Source: Pyropia yezoensis (taxonomy: Eukaryota > Rhodophyta > Bangiophyceae > Bangiales > Bangiaceae). From it: a stretch of 64,000 nucleotides of DNA. Below the pieces are notes generated by a model. It made no database searches. It was not told where the DNA came from and worked only from the letters and a program-made list of their open reading frames with translations. The position numbers and the translations under genes were made by a program. Location of the stretch: positions 10,351,420 to 10,415,419 of the forward strand of contig CM020620.1 of assembly GCA_009829735.1 (NCBI GenBank), read 5' to 3'. Of this stretch, positions 50,315 to 61,348 are shown in pieces. The first letter of the stretch is position 1; the number at the start of each line of letters is the position of its first letter.

Positions 50315-53300
50315 TCAGGTGGTGGCGCCCTCGTCCGCCTCCCCACCTCCCCCTCGCCGTTTAAACAACTGCAGCTTCAGCTTGCCAGTCACATCCACCT
50401 CCTCCGCGAGCGCCAGTTTCGTGTTGATCAGCGCCTCCACCATCTCGTCCTTTTCCACCCCCAGCAGCTCCCGCGCCGCGTCGGCACGGCGGCTCAGCTC
50501 CACATTCGCCGCGCGGAGGTCGGAGGCGGCCGCTTCGGCGGCCATCCGTGCGGCCGCCTCGGTGGCCCGTGCCTTCGCCGCCGCCGCGGCGGCGGCGAGC
50601 GCCTCGTCGCGCGCCGCCGCCGCGCGCGCCGCGTCGGCTGCCCGCGCCGCGGCGGCGGCTGTCGCGTCGGCGGCAGCGGCGCTTGCCGCGGCGGCCGCCG
50701 CCTCGGCCGCCGCCGCCCGCGCGTCAGCGGCGGCGGCAGCGTCGGCCGCCGCGGTCGCGCGGGCGTCGCCGTCGGCGCCCGCCGCGGCGGCCGCCGCGAC
50801 GGCCACCGCCTCGGCGTCACGAGCGGCGGCAACTTTGGCGGCCGCCGCAGCACGGGCAGCGTTGACCGCCGCCGCTGCGGTCGCCGCGTCGGCCGCCGCC
50901 TCCTCGCGGGCGACCGCCAGCGCGGCGGCCGTCGCGGCTTCGCGGTCGGCCGCTGCCGCCGCGGCGGTCGCCGCGTCGTCGCGCAGGGCAGTGGCGGTTG
51001 CGACGCGGGCGGCCAGCTCCCGCTCCCGCTTGGCCGCGGCGGCAGCGTCGGCCGCTGTGGCAGCCGCCGTGGCCGCTGCCGCGTCGCGGTCAGCGGTCGC
51101 GGCGGCACGGAGGCGCTCGACCTCGGCTTTGGCGGCGGCCGCGTCGGCGGCGGCTGCTGCCGCCGCGGCAGACGTGTCGTCGCCTGCCGTGGCGGCTGCG
51201 GCCAATGCCTCGTGGGCGGCGGCCAGATCGGCGCGCAGGCTGTCGGCCACCGCAGCCGCTTCCGAGGCCGCTGCGGCGGCCGTGTCGGCCGTCGCGGCCG
51301 CCTCTGTGCGCGCCGCCTCGGCGGCGGCACGGTCGGCCGCAGCGGCAGCCGCCGCGGCGTCAGCGTCGCGCTGCGCTGCCGCGGCAGCCGCCTGTGCGTC
51401 GGCTGTGGCGGCCACGGCCTTGGCAGCTGCCGCTTCGGCCTCCGCCGCCGTCTTGTCGGCGGCCGCGGCCACTTCGCCGCGCTCGGCCGCGGCCGCCTCG
51501 GCCGCTTCGGCTCGAGCAGTCGCCGCCTCAACGCGCCCGACGAGGGCGACCATGTGGTCATTCGCCTCGGCAAAGGTGGCCACCGCCGCCTCGTACTCGG
51601 CCCGGAAGTGGGCGGCTTCCGCTTCCGCTGCGTCAGCGCGGGCCGCCTCCTCGTCGGCCGCTGCGGCCTCCCCTTCCGCCCGTGTCCGCTCAGCGGCCAG
51701 GTCGGTGGCGAGCGCGTCGAGGCGGGCGGCGATGGCGTCCTTTTGGCTCGTCACCTCCGCGACCGCCGCCACCGTCGCGTCGGCCGCGGCGGTCACGTCG
51801 GCGAGGCGGGCGGTGAGGGCGGCCGCCTCTGCCACTGCTGCCTCTTTTTCCGCTGCCACCACCGCGGCGGCCTGCTCGGCCTCAGCCGCGGCGGCCGCCG
51901 CGGCCGCCTCCACGTCGGCCACGCGGGCGGCGAGGCCCGCCTCGGCCGCCGTCGCTGCGGCTTGCGCGTCGGCCACCGCCGCCGCGGACCGCTCCTCAGC
52001 CTCTACTCGGGCGGCCGCGTCTGCGGCCGCCTGCTGCCGCGCCGCATCAGCGGCGGCTGCCGCGGTCGCCGCTTCCGCCACCGCCGCCTCGCGGGCGGCT
52101 TCCGCGTCGGCGGCCGCCGCGGCGGCCGCCGCGACGGCTGCGTCGCGCTCGGCGGCCGCCGCCACGGCAGCTTCCCGAGCGGCCGTCGCGTCGGCCCCCC
52201 CTGCAGCGGCCTCCGCGGCGGCGGCGTCAGCGCGCGCGCGCAGATCCGCCACCACCGCCGCGTCGTCGGCGGCGCGGCGATCGGCCGCCGCGGCCGCGGC
52301 GGCTGCCGACGCCTCGGCCGCCGCCACCGCCGCCGCGGCGGTCGAGCGGGCCTCGTCCACCGCCGCTGCCGCGGCGGTGGCCGCGCGCTCGCGGTCGGCT
52401 GCCGCGGCCGCGGCGGCCGCGTCCGCGTCGGCGGCCACCTGCGCCACCTGCGCCTGCACGGCGGCGAGCTGCTCGGCGGTGCGCGCCGCTTGCTCCGCTG
52501 CGGCGGCGGCTGCGGCCTCGGCCTCTTCACGGGCAGCCACCTCGGCGGCCAGCCGGGCCGCGGTAGCACTGGCGGCGGCGGCGCCGCCGTCCCGCTCCGC
52601 CAGCACCTGCTGCAGACGTTCTGCTGCTGCTGCCGCAGCCGCTGCCGACCGCTGCCGCTCCTCTGCCAGAGCCTTGTCGGCGGCGGCGGCGGCAGCCTTG
52701 GACGCCTCGGCAGCCGCCGCGGCGGCACGAGAGGCGGCTGCAGCTTCCGCAGCGCGCGACGCGTCGGCCGCTTCCGCCAGGCCCAGCGCCTCTTCGGTGT
52801 CGGCGCGCGCGTCGGCGAGTTCCGCCCGCAGTCGGCCCGCCGCCGCCACCGCCTCCTCCCGTGACGCCGCGTCGGCGACGGCGGCAGCTTTTGCCTCGGC
52901 CGCCGCGGCGGCGGCGCCCGCCGCTTGTGCCTCGGCCGCCTCGGCGCGCACGGCCGCAGCTGCCTCGGCCGCCCGCGCGGCGGCCGTCTCCTCGGCCGCG
53001 GCCTCCACCGCCGCAGCGGCCGCCCCGCCGTCGGCGGCGGCCGTAGCGGCGGCTGCCTCAGCCGCCTCCGCGCGCGCCACCGCCGAAGCCGCCTCCTCCC
53101 GCGCGGCGGCGAGCGCCGCGTCCCGCGCCGCCACGTCGGCCGCCGCCGCAGCCGCAGCGGCCGCCGCGTCGGCGCGCGCCGTGGTCGCGTCGGCCGCCGC
53201 GGCGTCGGCCGCGGCGGTGGCGGCGGCGAGGCGCTCGCGTGTCGCGTCGGCCGCGGCGGCCGCGTCGGCCGCGGCGGCTTGAGCCGCCGCTTCAGCGGCG

Positions 53301-54287
53301 GCCACCCGGTCCGTGGCGGAAGCGGCGGCGGCCTCGGCCGCCGCCGCCCGCGCCTCGGCGTCGGCCGCCCGCGCGGCGTCGCGACGGGCGGCGGTGGAGC
53401 GCTTAAAGACATCCCGCAGCGCGCGGTCGCGCTCGCCCTCAGCAACGGCCAGGGAGCGGGCGAGCGCGTCAAGCCGCGCCGCGCCCGCCGCGGCCGCCTC
53501 TTCCGTCGACGCCGACCCTGCAGCGGCGGTCGCGGCGGTAGCGGCCGCCTCCCGCCGCGCACGCGCCGCGTCCCGCTCCGCGTGTTCCACCCGGGCGGCC
53601 GCCTCGGCGGCGGCTGCCGCCGCTTCCGCCGCCGACGCCGCCGCCCGCCGCTCCACCGCGTCCACCGCCGTGGCGGCGTCCGCCTTGGCCGCCGCCACCG
53701 CCCGCTCCGCCCGCGCCCGGTCGGCGGCCCGGTCGCGGGCGGCGGCGGCGGTGACGGCCGCCAGCTCTGCGCGGAGCGACGCCACCTGCGACGCGGCGGC
53801 GGTGCCGGCGGCGGCCTCCCGCTCGGCGAGCGCCGCCTCCCGCGCGGCGAGCGCCGCCTCCCGCGCGTCCACGTCGGCGCGCGCCTTGTCGGCGGTGGCG
53901 GTGAGCTCCGCGACGCGCCCGCGGGAGCGGTCGTAGAGCGCCCGCACGTCGTCGTACTGCCCCCGCACCTGCGTCATGTAGGCCTTTTGGCGGGCCACCC
54001 GGTCCCGCTCGGCCGCGAGCGCCGCCTCCAGCTCCGCCTCGCGGGACCGGCCGAGCGTCGCCGGCCGGCCCACCCCCACCGCCGAGACGGGCGCCAAGAC
54101 GGGGGCGGGGCGCGCGGGGGGGGCCCCCACCGCAGGTGCCGCCGCCGCCGCCGGCACGGGCCGGACGGCGGACAGCGCCGGGCTGCCAGGGGGGGGGGGG
54201 GGGGGGGGGGGGGGGGCGCGCGGGCAGCGCCCGCGACGGGCGGGGGCGGGAGGCGGTGCCCCGCCGAGGCGCCGCCGCAGACTCCAT
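50315..54287 (-). CDS. Giant Ala-rich coiled-coil protein
   Basis: ATG 54287 (MESAAAPRRGTAS) opens a Pro-rich head; at the 28-base G-run 54189-54216 the frame shifts into a 1,300-codon frame with no further break. After VGRPATLGRSREAELEAALAAERDRVARQKAYMTQ the protein is an almost unbroken predicted coiled coil of Ala, Glu, Arg, Asp, with repeated AAREAALAEREAA and AEAAAA heptads and no helix-breaking Pro to the end. The last ~45 residues are less biased: ELLGVEKDEMVEALINTKLALAEEVDVTGKLKLQLFKRR, reminiscent of the terminal helix of vesicle-tether or cytoskeletal coiled coils, but this resemblance is weak. It would form a rod close to 180 nm if fully helical (1,200 residues at 0.15 nm). Possible structural or tethering role; partners unknown. 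Antisense frames up to 1,113 codons are shadows. Confidence 0.75.
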
Positions 54288-55029
54288 GCCGGCAACGGGG
54301 GCAGGCGGCCGGGGCGCCTCAGAACCAAAGAAAAACAAAACAATAAAACCTAAAGGGAAGGACGGAAAGGAGGGAGGGAGGTGGGAAGAGAGGGGAAGGG
54401 AAAAGTGTCGAGCGAAGGTGAAGGGGATGGGGGGCGCAGGGGAGGGGGGGGGGGGGGGGGTGGAAGGCACCGCTGCCAGTCCAGCGGGGGGAACAATGCT
54501 CCGCAAGGAGTAGGCCGGCGCGCGTGACAAGGTGGAACGGGCGTGTCGAACGCCGCGACGGCGGCCTGGCGGTCGAGGAATGCCAGTGGGAACGGGGGAG
54601 GGGCCAGCGAGCCCGGGCAGAAGGGTTGGGGAGTGGGGGGGGGGGGGCGGTGGGGGCACCGCTTTGGGAGCGTACGCCCCCGCCTGCCCGCACACACGCA
54701 GCCGACGATGCGCGGGGGGGGGTGGGTGGGTGTGGCCGTTGGTGGGGAAGGGGCAGGAGGGAGGGGGGTGGGGGTGCAGGGAGCGGGAGGAGGGGAGGGC
54801 CTTGCGTGGCGACCACGCCGAGCGGGCAGGGGTCGGTGACGGTGGCCGTGACGGTATGCCGGCGCGCGCAGGGTCAAAGGAGGGGGGGGACGCGTGCCAC
54901 GCGGGCGTGCTCCAGCTTGGTCACCCCCGGTGCGGTTGAGGCTGACCTGTACTGTACTGTGTGTTGCACGTGACTGCACGGACACGGGTTGGGGCCACGT
55001 GTGGTGGGCCCGCTTATCCGCGCGGAGGA
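54288..55029. other. 5' flank of the coiled-coil gene
   Basis: A-rich patch at 54,328-54,350, G-rich middle, and GTACTGTAC at 54949-54957 about 665 bases upstream of the ATG. No gene recognised. Confidence 0.4.
54949..54957. promoter_or_regulatory. GTACTGTAC motif
   Basis: Recurrent motif, here as GTACTGTACTGT, upstream of the coiled-coil gene. Confidence 0.3.
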
Positions 55030-56772
55030 TATCCGTCTGACACCAGATTTTCACAACTCGCATATGAGGGAAGGTTGCCAGGCTGCTTTTTTCTCGAAAA
55101 ACATATTAGCGGACTCGGCAGCACGTCAGGAGGTCGGCCGTCTTGTCCGTTTCTGCGGGCAATGCCTGGTTGCTGAGGAAAAAATGCACCCTCGTTTGGG
55201 GGGGTACACCCGTTTTTCACAACTCTCGTTTACATATCAGGGCAGCCATCTGGGGCACTTCTTAAAGAGATACAGCAGAAAAAACTTGATTGTATTTGTA
55301 GTCGTGGAGCATCATTTCACGTCCGTCGACCAATGAGAGCGAAGAGAGTTGAAGCAGCACGACCCCTTCGCGATCGTGACGTCCGGCATCCCAGCCCCTG
55401 AGCTCCAAAAAGCATCCCCCCTGCGGGTGGTTACGCGTCGCCCCCCCCGCCCCCCAACAGCGACGGAGCTCGCTGGGACTTGCGGCTGGTAGAAATGCTC
55501 GCCTGCTCCACGGGTAGCGCTGTGCGTCTGAAAGAACATGGGAACAGATGCTCTTTTCCCACTTCAATGAGCCTGATGATAGCACTTCCCTCGCCCCTCG
55601 CTGACAGCGACGCGTCCGTGAGGGAGGGTGGCCGTGCTGGAGAAAGCGTGGGGAAGACTGTTGTTGTGCAGCGGTGTGGGGCGCGGGTGCTGGCTCCCGC
55701 CAACACCCTATCGAGAACAGCCGGGGGGTTAAGGGGGGAAGGTTGGGAGGGTGAGGGCAAGCGGGAATAGGCGCTTGCGCCACCGTCAGCCCACTGCAGC
55801 AAATAGAGAGGTCCTGGTAGGCAGGGACAGGCCCATAGACGTTTTCTGCTCTTCTGGTGACTCTGCCAAGGAGCTCAAACCCGGGATAGGAGGAGGAAGA
55901 GGGCAGCTGGGCACAGGTGGGTCGAGCGGGACGCGCGGATGCGTTGCAAAGCAGTCGGGTTCGGGCGAACAGTCAGTCAGATGAGCGTTCTGGGGCGGCA
56001 ATTAGAACCAATTTGACCTCTGCGAGAGAGCTCTCTTTTCCGCCCGTGAGGCTTCAGTCGCGCACCTGTGCTCCTTTTTTTTTGTTTTCTTTATATTGTT
56101 GAAGAGCCTGTGAGCTGGCGCACCCAACGGTGCGATTCACGTACACCCCCTTGCACTGGATCATATTGCAGTTCTCCCAATTTTGGCCGATCCGGACAAG
56201 AACAAGAACAACAGTCCACTGACCAATGACATGCCTCACAGGATGCCTTTCTGACCAATGAGAGCTCCGAATCAGCCTCCATTGTTGTGCAAACAGTAAG
56301 ATCTGCAACTTTCCCGGGACTCCGAGCACATGGAGGGGAGAACCTGAGTGGAACAGACACCAAGACAAGCTGGACAACTGTTCCGGAGAGGAACGAGCCG
56401 ATGTGGGGGGAATCTTCGGCGATCTCAGCGAGAGAACAACAGTGTTTCGACCAATCAGCGATTGGTAACAGGCCCACTGTGGCTGCAGCCAATCGTCTGC
56501 TCTGGGTGATCGGGCTCCTAGAGCACGCGATTGGCTCGCCCTCACCTGCCAGCACGCGATTGGCTCACACAGCTGTTCATGCAGTGTTGTTCTTGTCCGG
56601 ATCGGCCAAAATTGGGAGAACAGCAATATTTTAGTTCGAGTTTCCTTGCGGCTGCCGCCGACATCTGCAGCCGTTAGGAAGGGGTTCTCATATGTAGACA
56701 CTGTGGGTTTTCTATGTAAGCGGAAGTTGTGAAGATTGGTGTCACTTGTGAAAAATTGGTGTCAGACGGATA
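55030..56772. mobile_element. Candidate DNA element bounded by 27-bp inverted repeats
   Basis: TATCCGTCTGACACCA-type ends at 55030-55056 and 56746-56772 are inverted and match 25 of 27 positions. Related TTTTTCACAACT words recur inside (55,050, 55,213, 56,723-56,745). The interior is lower in GC than the genes around it, contains the MITE-like element at 56163 and repeated GACCAATGAGAGC words, and has no recognisable transposase. The boundaries could also be two independent copies of a short repeat. Confidence 0.45.
56163..56629. mobile_element. MITE-like element with 43-bp terminal inverted repeats
   Basis: Arms 56163-56205 and 56587-56629 match in reverse complement with one mismatch (core TTCTCCCAATTTTGGCCGAT). 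The 467-base element has no coding capacity and carries two copies of AGCACGCGATTGGCTC near 56,522 and 56,560. No clear target duplication. Confidence 0.7.
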
Positions 56773-57184
56773 CCATGTTTTAGATATGCGTCCCTTTTTC
56801 GGGGTCCCACAACCAACACTTGCTCCAATGTGTGGTCCTCATTGGCTTACTCACGGTTCCCGGGCCTCCTGCTGGCTCAGAAGCGAGGTGCTGCCTACAC
56901 ATGTGCATGTCATGCAGCACGCTTCCAATAGAGATGCCTTTCCTACTGATGTGATAGAGCGACGGCGGTACATACGCCAGGGCCGCCCCTATGGACGTCG
57001 CCACGTCCCGCTCCCCACCGGCCCCATTACTGTACAAGTGCAACCCCCCAGGAGAACTGCCACGGCCGCGGCCCAGGCACACGGCGCCCCTGTCGTAAGC
57101 CGACCACTGCGCGCACAAGCGGCGCATATCCCTCCCCTCCGCCCTTTCCCCCCGCAACCCATGAAGACCCACGGTGGGGAATGC
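56773..57184. other. 3' flank of the carbonyl reductase gene
   Basis: Mixed sequence with TACTGTACA at 57028-57036. No gene recognised. Confidence 0.35.
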
Positions 57185-58245
57185 TCAAAAGTCACCCGCC
57201 ACAAAGTCAAGCTCCTTGCGTGACGCCCAGAACCGCCCGCTCTTCCCCGGCCCGACCCCCCCGCCAGTGGCCAGCCACACCGGCGTGTCGGCGCCCTGTG
57301 CAATGGTGCTCGTCGCGGAGGCGCCCCCCATGTCGGTGCGAACCCAGCCAGGACAACAAGCGGCGAAAGTGACGCCCCGGGACGGGTCCTCTGCGGCGGC
57401 CAGCACCCGCACCAGCGCCACCACGCCCATCTTGGAGACGCGATAGGGGGGCAGGCCGCCTGTGACGGGCCAGCCGTCGACTTCGACAGTGCCCGCCTCG
57501 AGCGCCGCCTGGTACGACCCCACCCAAGCGTCAATGGCCTCGGCGGTGAGGTCGGGGGCAGTGATGGCTGCCCGCAAGCCGGGCGCCCGCAAGGACGTCA
57601 CGTCGGCCAAGCGGGAGGCGAGCACCACAACACGGGCGCCACGCGCCAGCAGTGGGTCCACCGCCGTCTGCAGCGAGCGTACGCCGTAGAAATTGACAGC
57701 CAAAACCGACCGAGAGGTGTCTGGCGTAGGGGGGGTGCGGAAGAGCAGGCCCGCGTTGTGGCAGAGGAGGTCCACTCGGCCGCCCCAGTCGGCTTTCAGG
57801 GTGCCCACAAAGGCCGCGATCGAGTCGGAGGACGTCACATCCAGCGGCACGAAGTGCACGCGGGGGGAGCCCACCGAAGACGCAGCCGCTCTGCCACGAG
57901 CCTGGTGGGTGGAGGGACGAGAGGGCATAGCGGGGCAGCACCAGAAAAGAAACCAGACAGGGGTACAAGAGGCCGTCAAGCCAGACAATGTATTGCGTCA
58001 GATGCGGACTAGCAGGCCACCCGCCGAGTGCATACCCTATCATCCTCCCCGGCCATGCGCTTACGCACGAGTCGCCACGCCACCCACACGTGGAAGAGTC
58101 CCCCCAACGTTCCCCCGACGTCACGCACCTCATCGCGGGCAGTAAGTAGAATGGTCCAGTCAGGGAGCTCCGCCGCCAGCCGCTCCACGATGCCCAGTCC
58201 AAGGCCCTTGTTCGCACCCGTCACGACGGCCACACGGGACCCCAT
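57185..58245 (-). CDS. Carbonyl reductase-type short-chain dehydrogenase (SDR), two exons
   Basis: Exon 1 58245-58129 (39 codons) and exon 2 57901-57185; the intron 58128-57902 starts GTGCGTGA and ends CACCAG, phase 0. The 277-residue product equals the usual length of carbonyl reductase 1. Motifs in order: VVTGANKGLGLGI (NAD(P) site, residues 7-19), TARDE then ARGRA at the exon junction, LDVTSSDSI, LCHNAGLL (NAG motif, 87-91 region), Ser135 in VVVLASR, catalytic YRVSK (Tyr192, Lys196) and CCPGWVRTDMGG. The enzyme would reduce carbonyl compounds with NADPH in the cytosol. The TARDE motif and the P-G-W-V-R-T-D-M block are shared with CBR1-like enzymes. No frame damage. Start ATG 58245 is the only one before the Gly motif. 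Confidence 0.9.
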
Positions 58246-58825
58246 CACGGCAGGTGACGATGGCGGAAGCGGAGGGGCGGAAAAGGGTCGGAATGAAGAG
58301 GGGCGGAGAGGGGATGGGGAGGTGAGGTGAGGCCGGCGTGTCGAGCAGTAGCAGAGGAAGGCAGGCAGGGAAGGAGCGAAGTAACGACGACGCGGCCGAC
58401 TGCAACGCGATGGCGGGGCGTTCGAGCTAGTGAGTCTTGTATAGGCCGGTTCCCGCAGTTGAGACGCCAGAGCCCCATAAATCGAGGGGAAGGGGGTGCC
58501 GCCGCTGGGGGCATCTTGGCATTGGAGTTGAGTCCCAGGGATGATGGCATCGCAAGGGACAGAAAACAAGATGGAGAGCTACATACTCGTCGATGGAGAG
58601 CTACACTCCACCATCCGAGGCATTGATCCACCGTGAATTTGGCGTGATGGTTCAGCGATAATGAGATGATCAACTTCAGATGTGCATCTACGGGAGTGTT
58701 TGCACGCAAAAGTGTGAAGTAAATATTTACTGAGATACATAGTAATCGACAGAGCCTTTGAAGAAGCAACCGAGACATCGTTGAATTTACGCTGCTGCAT
58801 GTGATGCACTTTTTACACTTCTTAC

Positions 58826-58935
58826 GGCTTATCGGCTTCCTTCGGCTTCATTCGGAGATGAAGCCACCGGCCTCATTCGAAAGAGAAGGCGGCGGCTTCA
58901 TTCGGCTTCATTGACATTCGGAAAAGAAGCCGCTG
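58826..58935. repeat. GGCTTCATTCGG short repeats
   Basis: Several direct and inverted copies of CGGCTTCATTCGG-like words separated by AGAAGCC(G/A) complements; could fold. Confidence 0.6.
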
Positions 58936-59575
58936 GCAATTTATGTAGCCACACGCCGTGGAAAGCTGGCGTGAAGAGCGTTCCAGCTTTGTTTGCTGAG
59001 TGCGGGTGGGTCTGCCAGCCGGACATGGTGATGCTCTGCCTGCCGTGCGCCGCTCTACTCACGCCCCACTGTGGACAGATACGCATCTGTCACCCCACTG
59101 CTTGAACACGCTCTGCCTGAGTCTACCGCTTTGTAGTGGGCGAGAATTGGAGTATGGTCATGGTGTGTATCTGCGCTGCTGCGAGCGGCTGGCATCCGCT
59201 TTCGGCTGTTGTTCTTGCAAGCTCCTCGTCGCCTGAGAGATATGGGGCCGACAGCTTATCGCAGCAGCGAGGGACGGGAATTCGCGTGCGCCAGCGGAGC
59301 AGTGGCCACTTGATAACGTGACAGCGGCAGCCGGGCTACCATGAAAAGCCCTGTGAGTTGTCACGGAAAAGGACTCTAGGAGAGAAAAACGGGGAGAGAG
59401 GAGGATGAGCTGTCCCACAGGTAGAGAAATAAGTCCCAAAAGCATTGGAACATAACACTATTCATCGACAAATTAGATAGATTATGCGATTGTTTGACAA
59501 TTAACAATGATTTGTTTAATGCTTTGGATTCATGATGTCGCGATTAATTTGGAGCCATCACGGCTGTTCACTACA

Positions 59576-60138
59576 CTACAGGGTACGAAACCACTCCAAA
59601 ACATTGATGCGGACCTGCTCAGAAACCGAAGATAACGAAGAATGCACGGATCTCTTCCCTAACACATTTGTCAGAACTGAAACATCAAGCGCAGCACATG
59701 TTTTATGAATGTCTTCAAAAGAATGGACATGCACATGTCCATCAAAGTCACGGAACTGTTCTTCAAGATTGATGATGGCTGTCACAGGAAATGAGCCGTC
59801 GAAGATGCCAACAGTGTTGACGAACGGTTTCCAGAACAGTTCCAGGAAAGTGACCACGGAGCAGCGGTGACAGTTAAGCTCGCACTGTGGCGTGTTCATT
59901 GCAAAAGGAGTATGCGGGGTACAGAGGTGATCTCTGCTCAACTCTCTGCCTCCACTGCATGGCCGAGCTCATAGCACTTCAGTGACACAGAGGTGCTCCC
60001 AGAGGCTGGGACCACTAATGCGTCCTTTCTTACGTCACTAAAAGTGTGCGTTTCATGTTTTGATTCTGTGAGGTACCGTGCAGGAGGGTCAAACGACAAG
60101 CATGCTTGGTTCATTCCTGATATCAGTGGACGCACCAT
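59576..60138 (-). pseudogene. Possible decayed coding fragment
   Basis: Two adjacent minus-strand frames with ordinary amino-acid composition joined by an apparent frameshift near 59,940. No domain recognised; support is composition and adjacency only. Confidence 0.2.
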
Positions 60139-60716
60139 TCTAGCGCTCTATGACTGCGTCAGAGAGATGGCAGAGTAAGTGTCGGTTTCCAAGAGACAGC
60201 TGTCGTGCCTGGTGGCGTTTGTGCTGGTCGCGCGGGCACGGGCATTTTTGGTGCATGTTCAACAGGCACATTCGCTCTCAGAACAATACTCTTTAGCAGA
60301 ATTTATGTATGGGAATGTACCTTGGAGAATGGGCCAAGCATGCTCTGAAGCATTTGCTCATCACTACTCTCGTACGTTGTAGAATAACTGTCCACAATAT
60401 ATCGGGCGTACACGCCTGATGAGGCATTGTTCTTTACACAAGAAACAAAATGCGTAAAAAGCGGCGCAGCAAGCTCCGAGAAAAGAGACAAGTAAGAAAT
60501 TATTGACGAAGGTACTGTCTCGCAGAGACAATATAATACGGTAGTGTATCGAGTAAAAGCATAGAGTGAGCAGACGAGAGCAAGCACATGAAGAGGTATG
60601 CTGCATGCTCAGGTGAGCAGGAGTGCGACAGTACTTGTGATAGAGGATGACAAGACAACAGATATCGCATCCAGAACACCATGAGCTCCAGAACGCAACG
60701 TTCGACAGTGGCGAGA

Positions 60717-61280
60717 TTATTCACTATCTGTCTCTTCGTCTGACAAGTTGATGTCGCCCAGAGCCTGGTTGCGAAGCTCTTCACGCAACGGTTTCAGCAC
60801 AGCTTTACGCTGTTCATCGCTCTCTGGGCGCAGGAGCTTGAGCATCGTGCCGTTTTGTGCATACTTGACGACGCAGGACGAGCAAGCAATCCGTGCGGAC
60901 TTCTTCACGTCCCATGCATCAATAGAGAGGAACTCACTGAGTAAAGCTGCAGCCACAGCCTCGGAGTTCAAGATGGTCTTAGACTGCGGACCGCCGTCTT
61001 CCAAAACCAGCTGATAGCACGCTGCGCGTTGAGCTTGTTCAGAGGCAGGCACACCAGGCGGCTGCCCAGAGACATCAGGTACGACGACAGGGTGCAACGT
61101 TGCCTGGGACACCGAGGCATCCAAGAAGATACCCAGGTGGCGGTAGCCCACTAACCGTGCACTGCTCCTCCGGCGGTTGCACCACTGTCGCAAGCCCTTC
61201 TTGAGGACCCCCTTGATCTTTGCCTTGTTGGAAGCGCGGTCACCCAATGTCCAGTCGACCTTGAGCGCAGCCTTGTGCAT
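60717..61280 (-). CDS. Hypothetical protein next to the retroelement
   Basis: ATG 61280 (AAGGCCATGC) gives 187 residues: a basic N-terminal half (MHKAALKVDWTLGDRASNKAKIKGVLKKGLRQW, NRRRSSARLVGYRHLG), a middle with PVVVPDVSGQPPGVP, helices (SEAVAAALLSEFLSIDAWDVKK), two Cys (IACSSCVVKY) and an acidic end (INLSDEETDSE). Codon use is unlike the GC-saturated genes on the left. It lies head-on against the pol remnant, whose recognisable part begins about 40 bases away, so the ORF may be an element-associated gene or a host gene truncated by the insertion. I do not recognise the family. Confidence 0.4.
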   Translation of the reverse strand: MHKAALKVDWTLGDRASNKAKIKGVLKKGLRQWCNRRRSSARLVGYRHLGIFLDASVSQATLHPVVVPDVSGQPPGVPASEQAQRAACYQLVLEDGGPQSKTILNSEAVAAALLSEFLSIDAWDVKKSARIACSSCVVKYAQNGTMLKLLRPESDEQRKAVLKPLREELRNQALGDINLSDEETDSE

Positions 61281-61348
61281 GGCCTTGGCTTGTACTACTC
61301 GCAGACAGCGGGTGGAGTCGTTCCGCGGACCGTCCAAGTGCCCCCCGG

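Larger units (their letters stand above)
58246..60716. other. Low-GC region without a convincing gene
   Basis: Upstream flank of the SDR gene and about 1.8 kb of roughly 45-50 percent GC sequence. 58,826-58,935 carries repeated GGCTTCATTCGG words. Two minus frames at 60,138-59,938 and 59,941-59,576 have unbiased, protein-like composition (for example FDPPARYLTESKHETHTFSD and FDGHVHVHSFEDIHKTCAAL) and abut in different frames, so they may be pieces of a decayed gene. No family recognised. Confidence 0.35.

Noticed and set aside
50315..53282. Plus-strand ORF of more than 1,000 codons (Ser/Ala/Arg-rich) over the coiled-coil gene
   Set aside because: Antisense shadow: Ala GCC/GCG codons read backwards give Gly/Arg/Ala frames. 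The minus frame has heptads and a sensible C-terminus.
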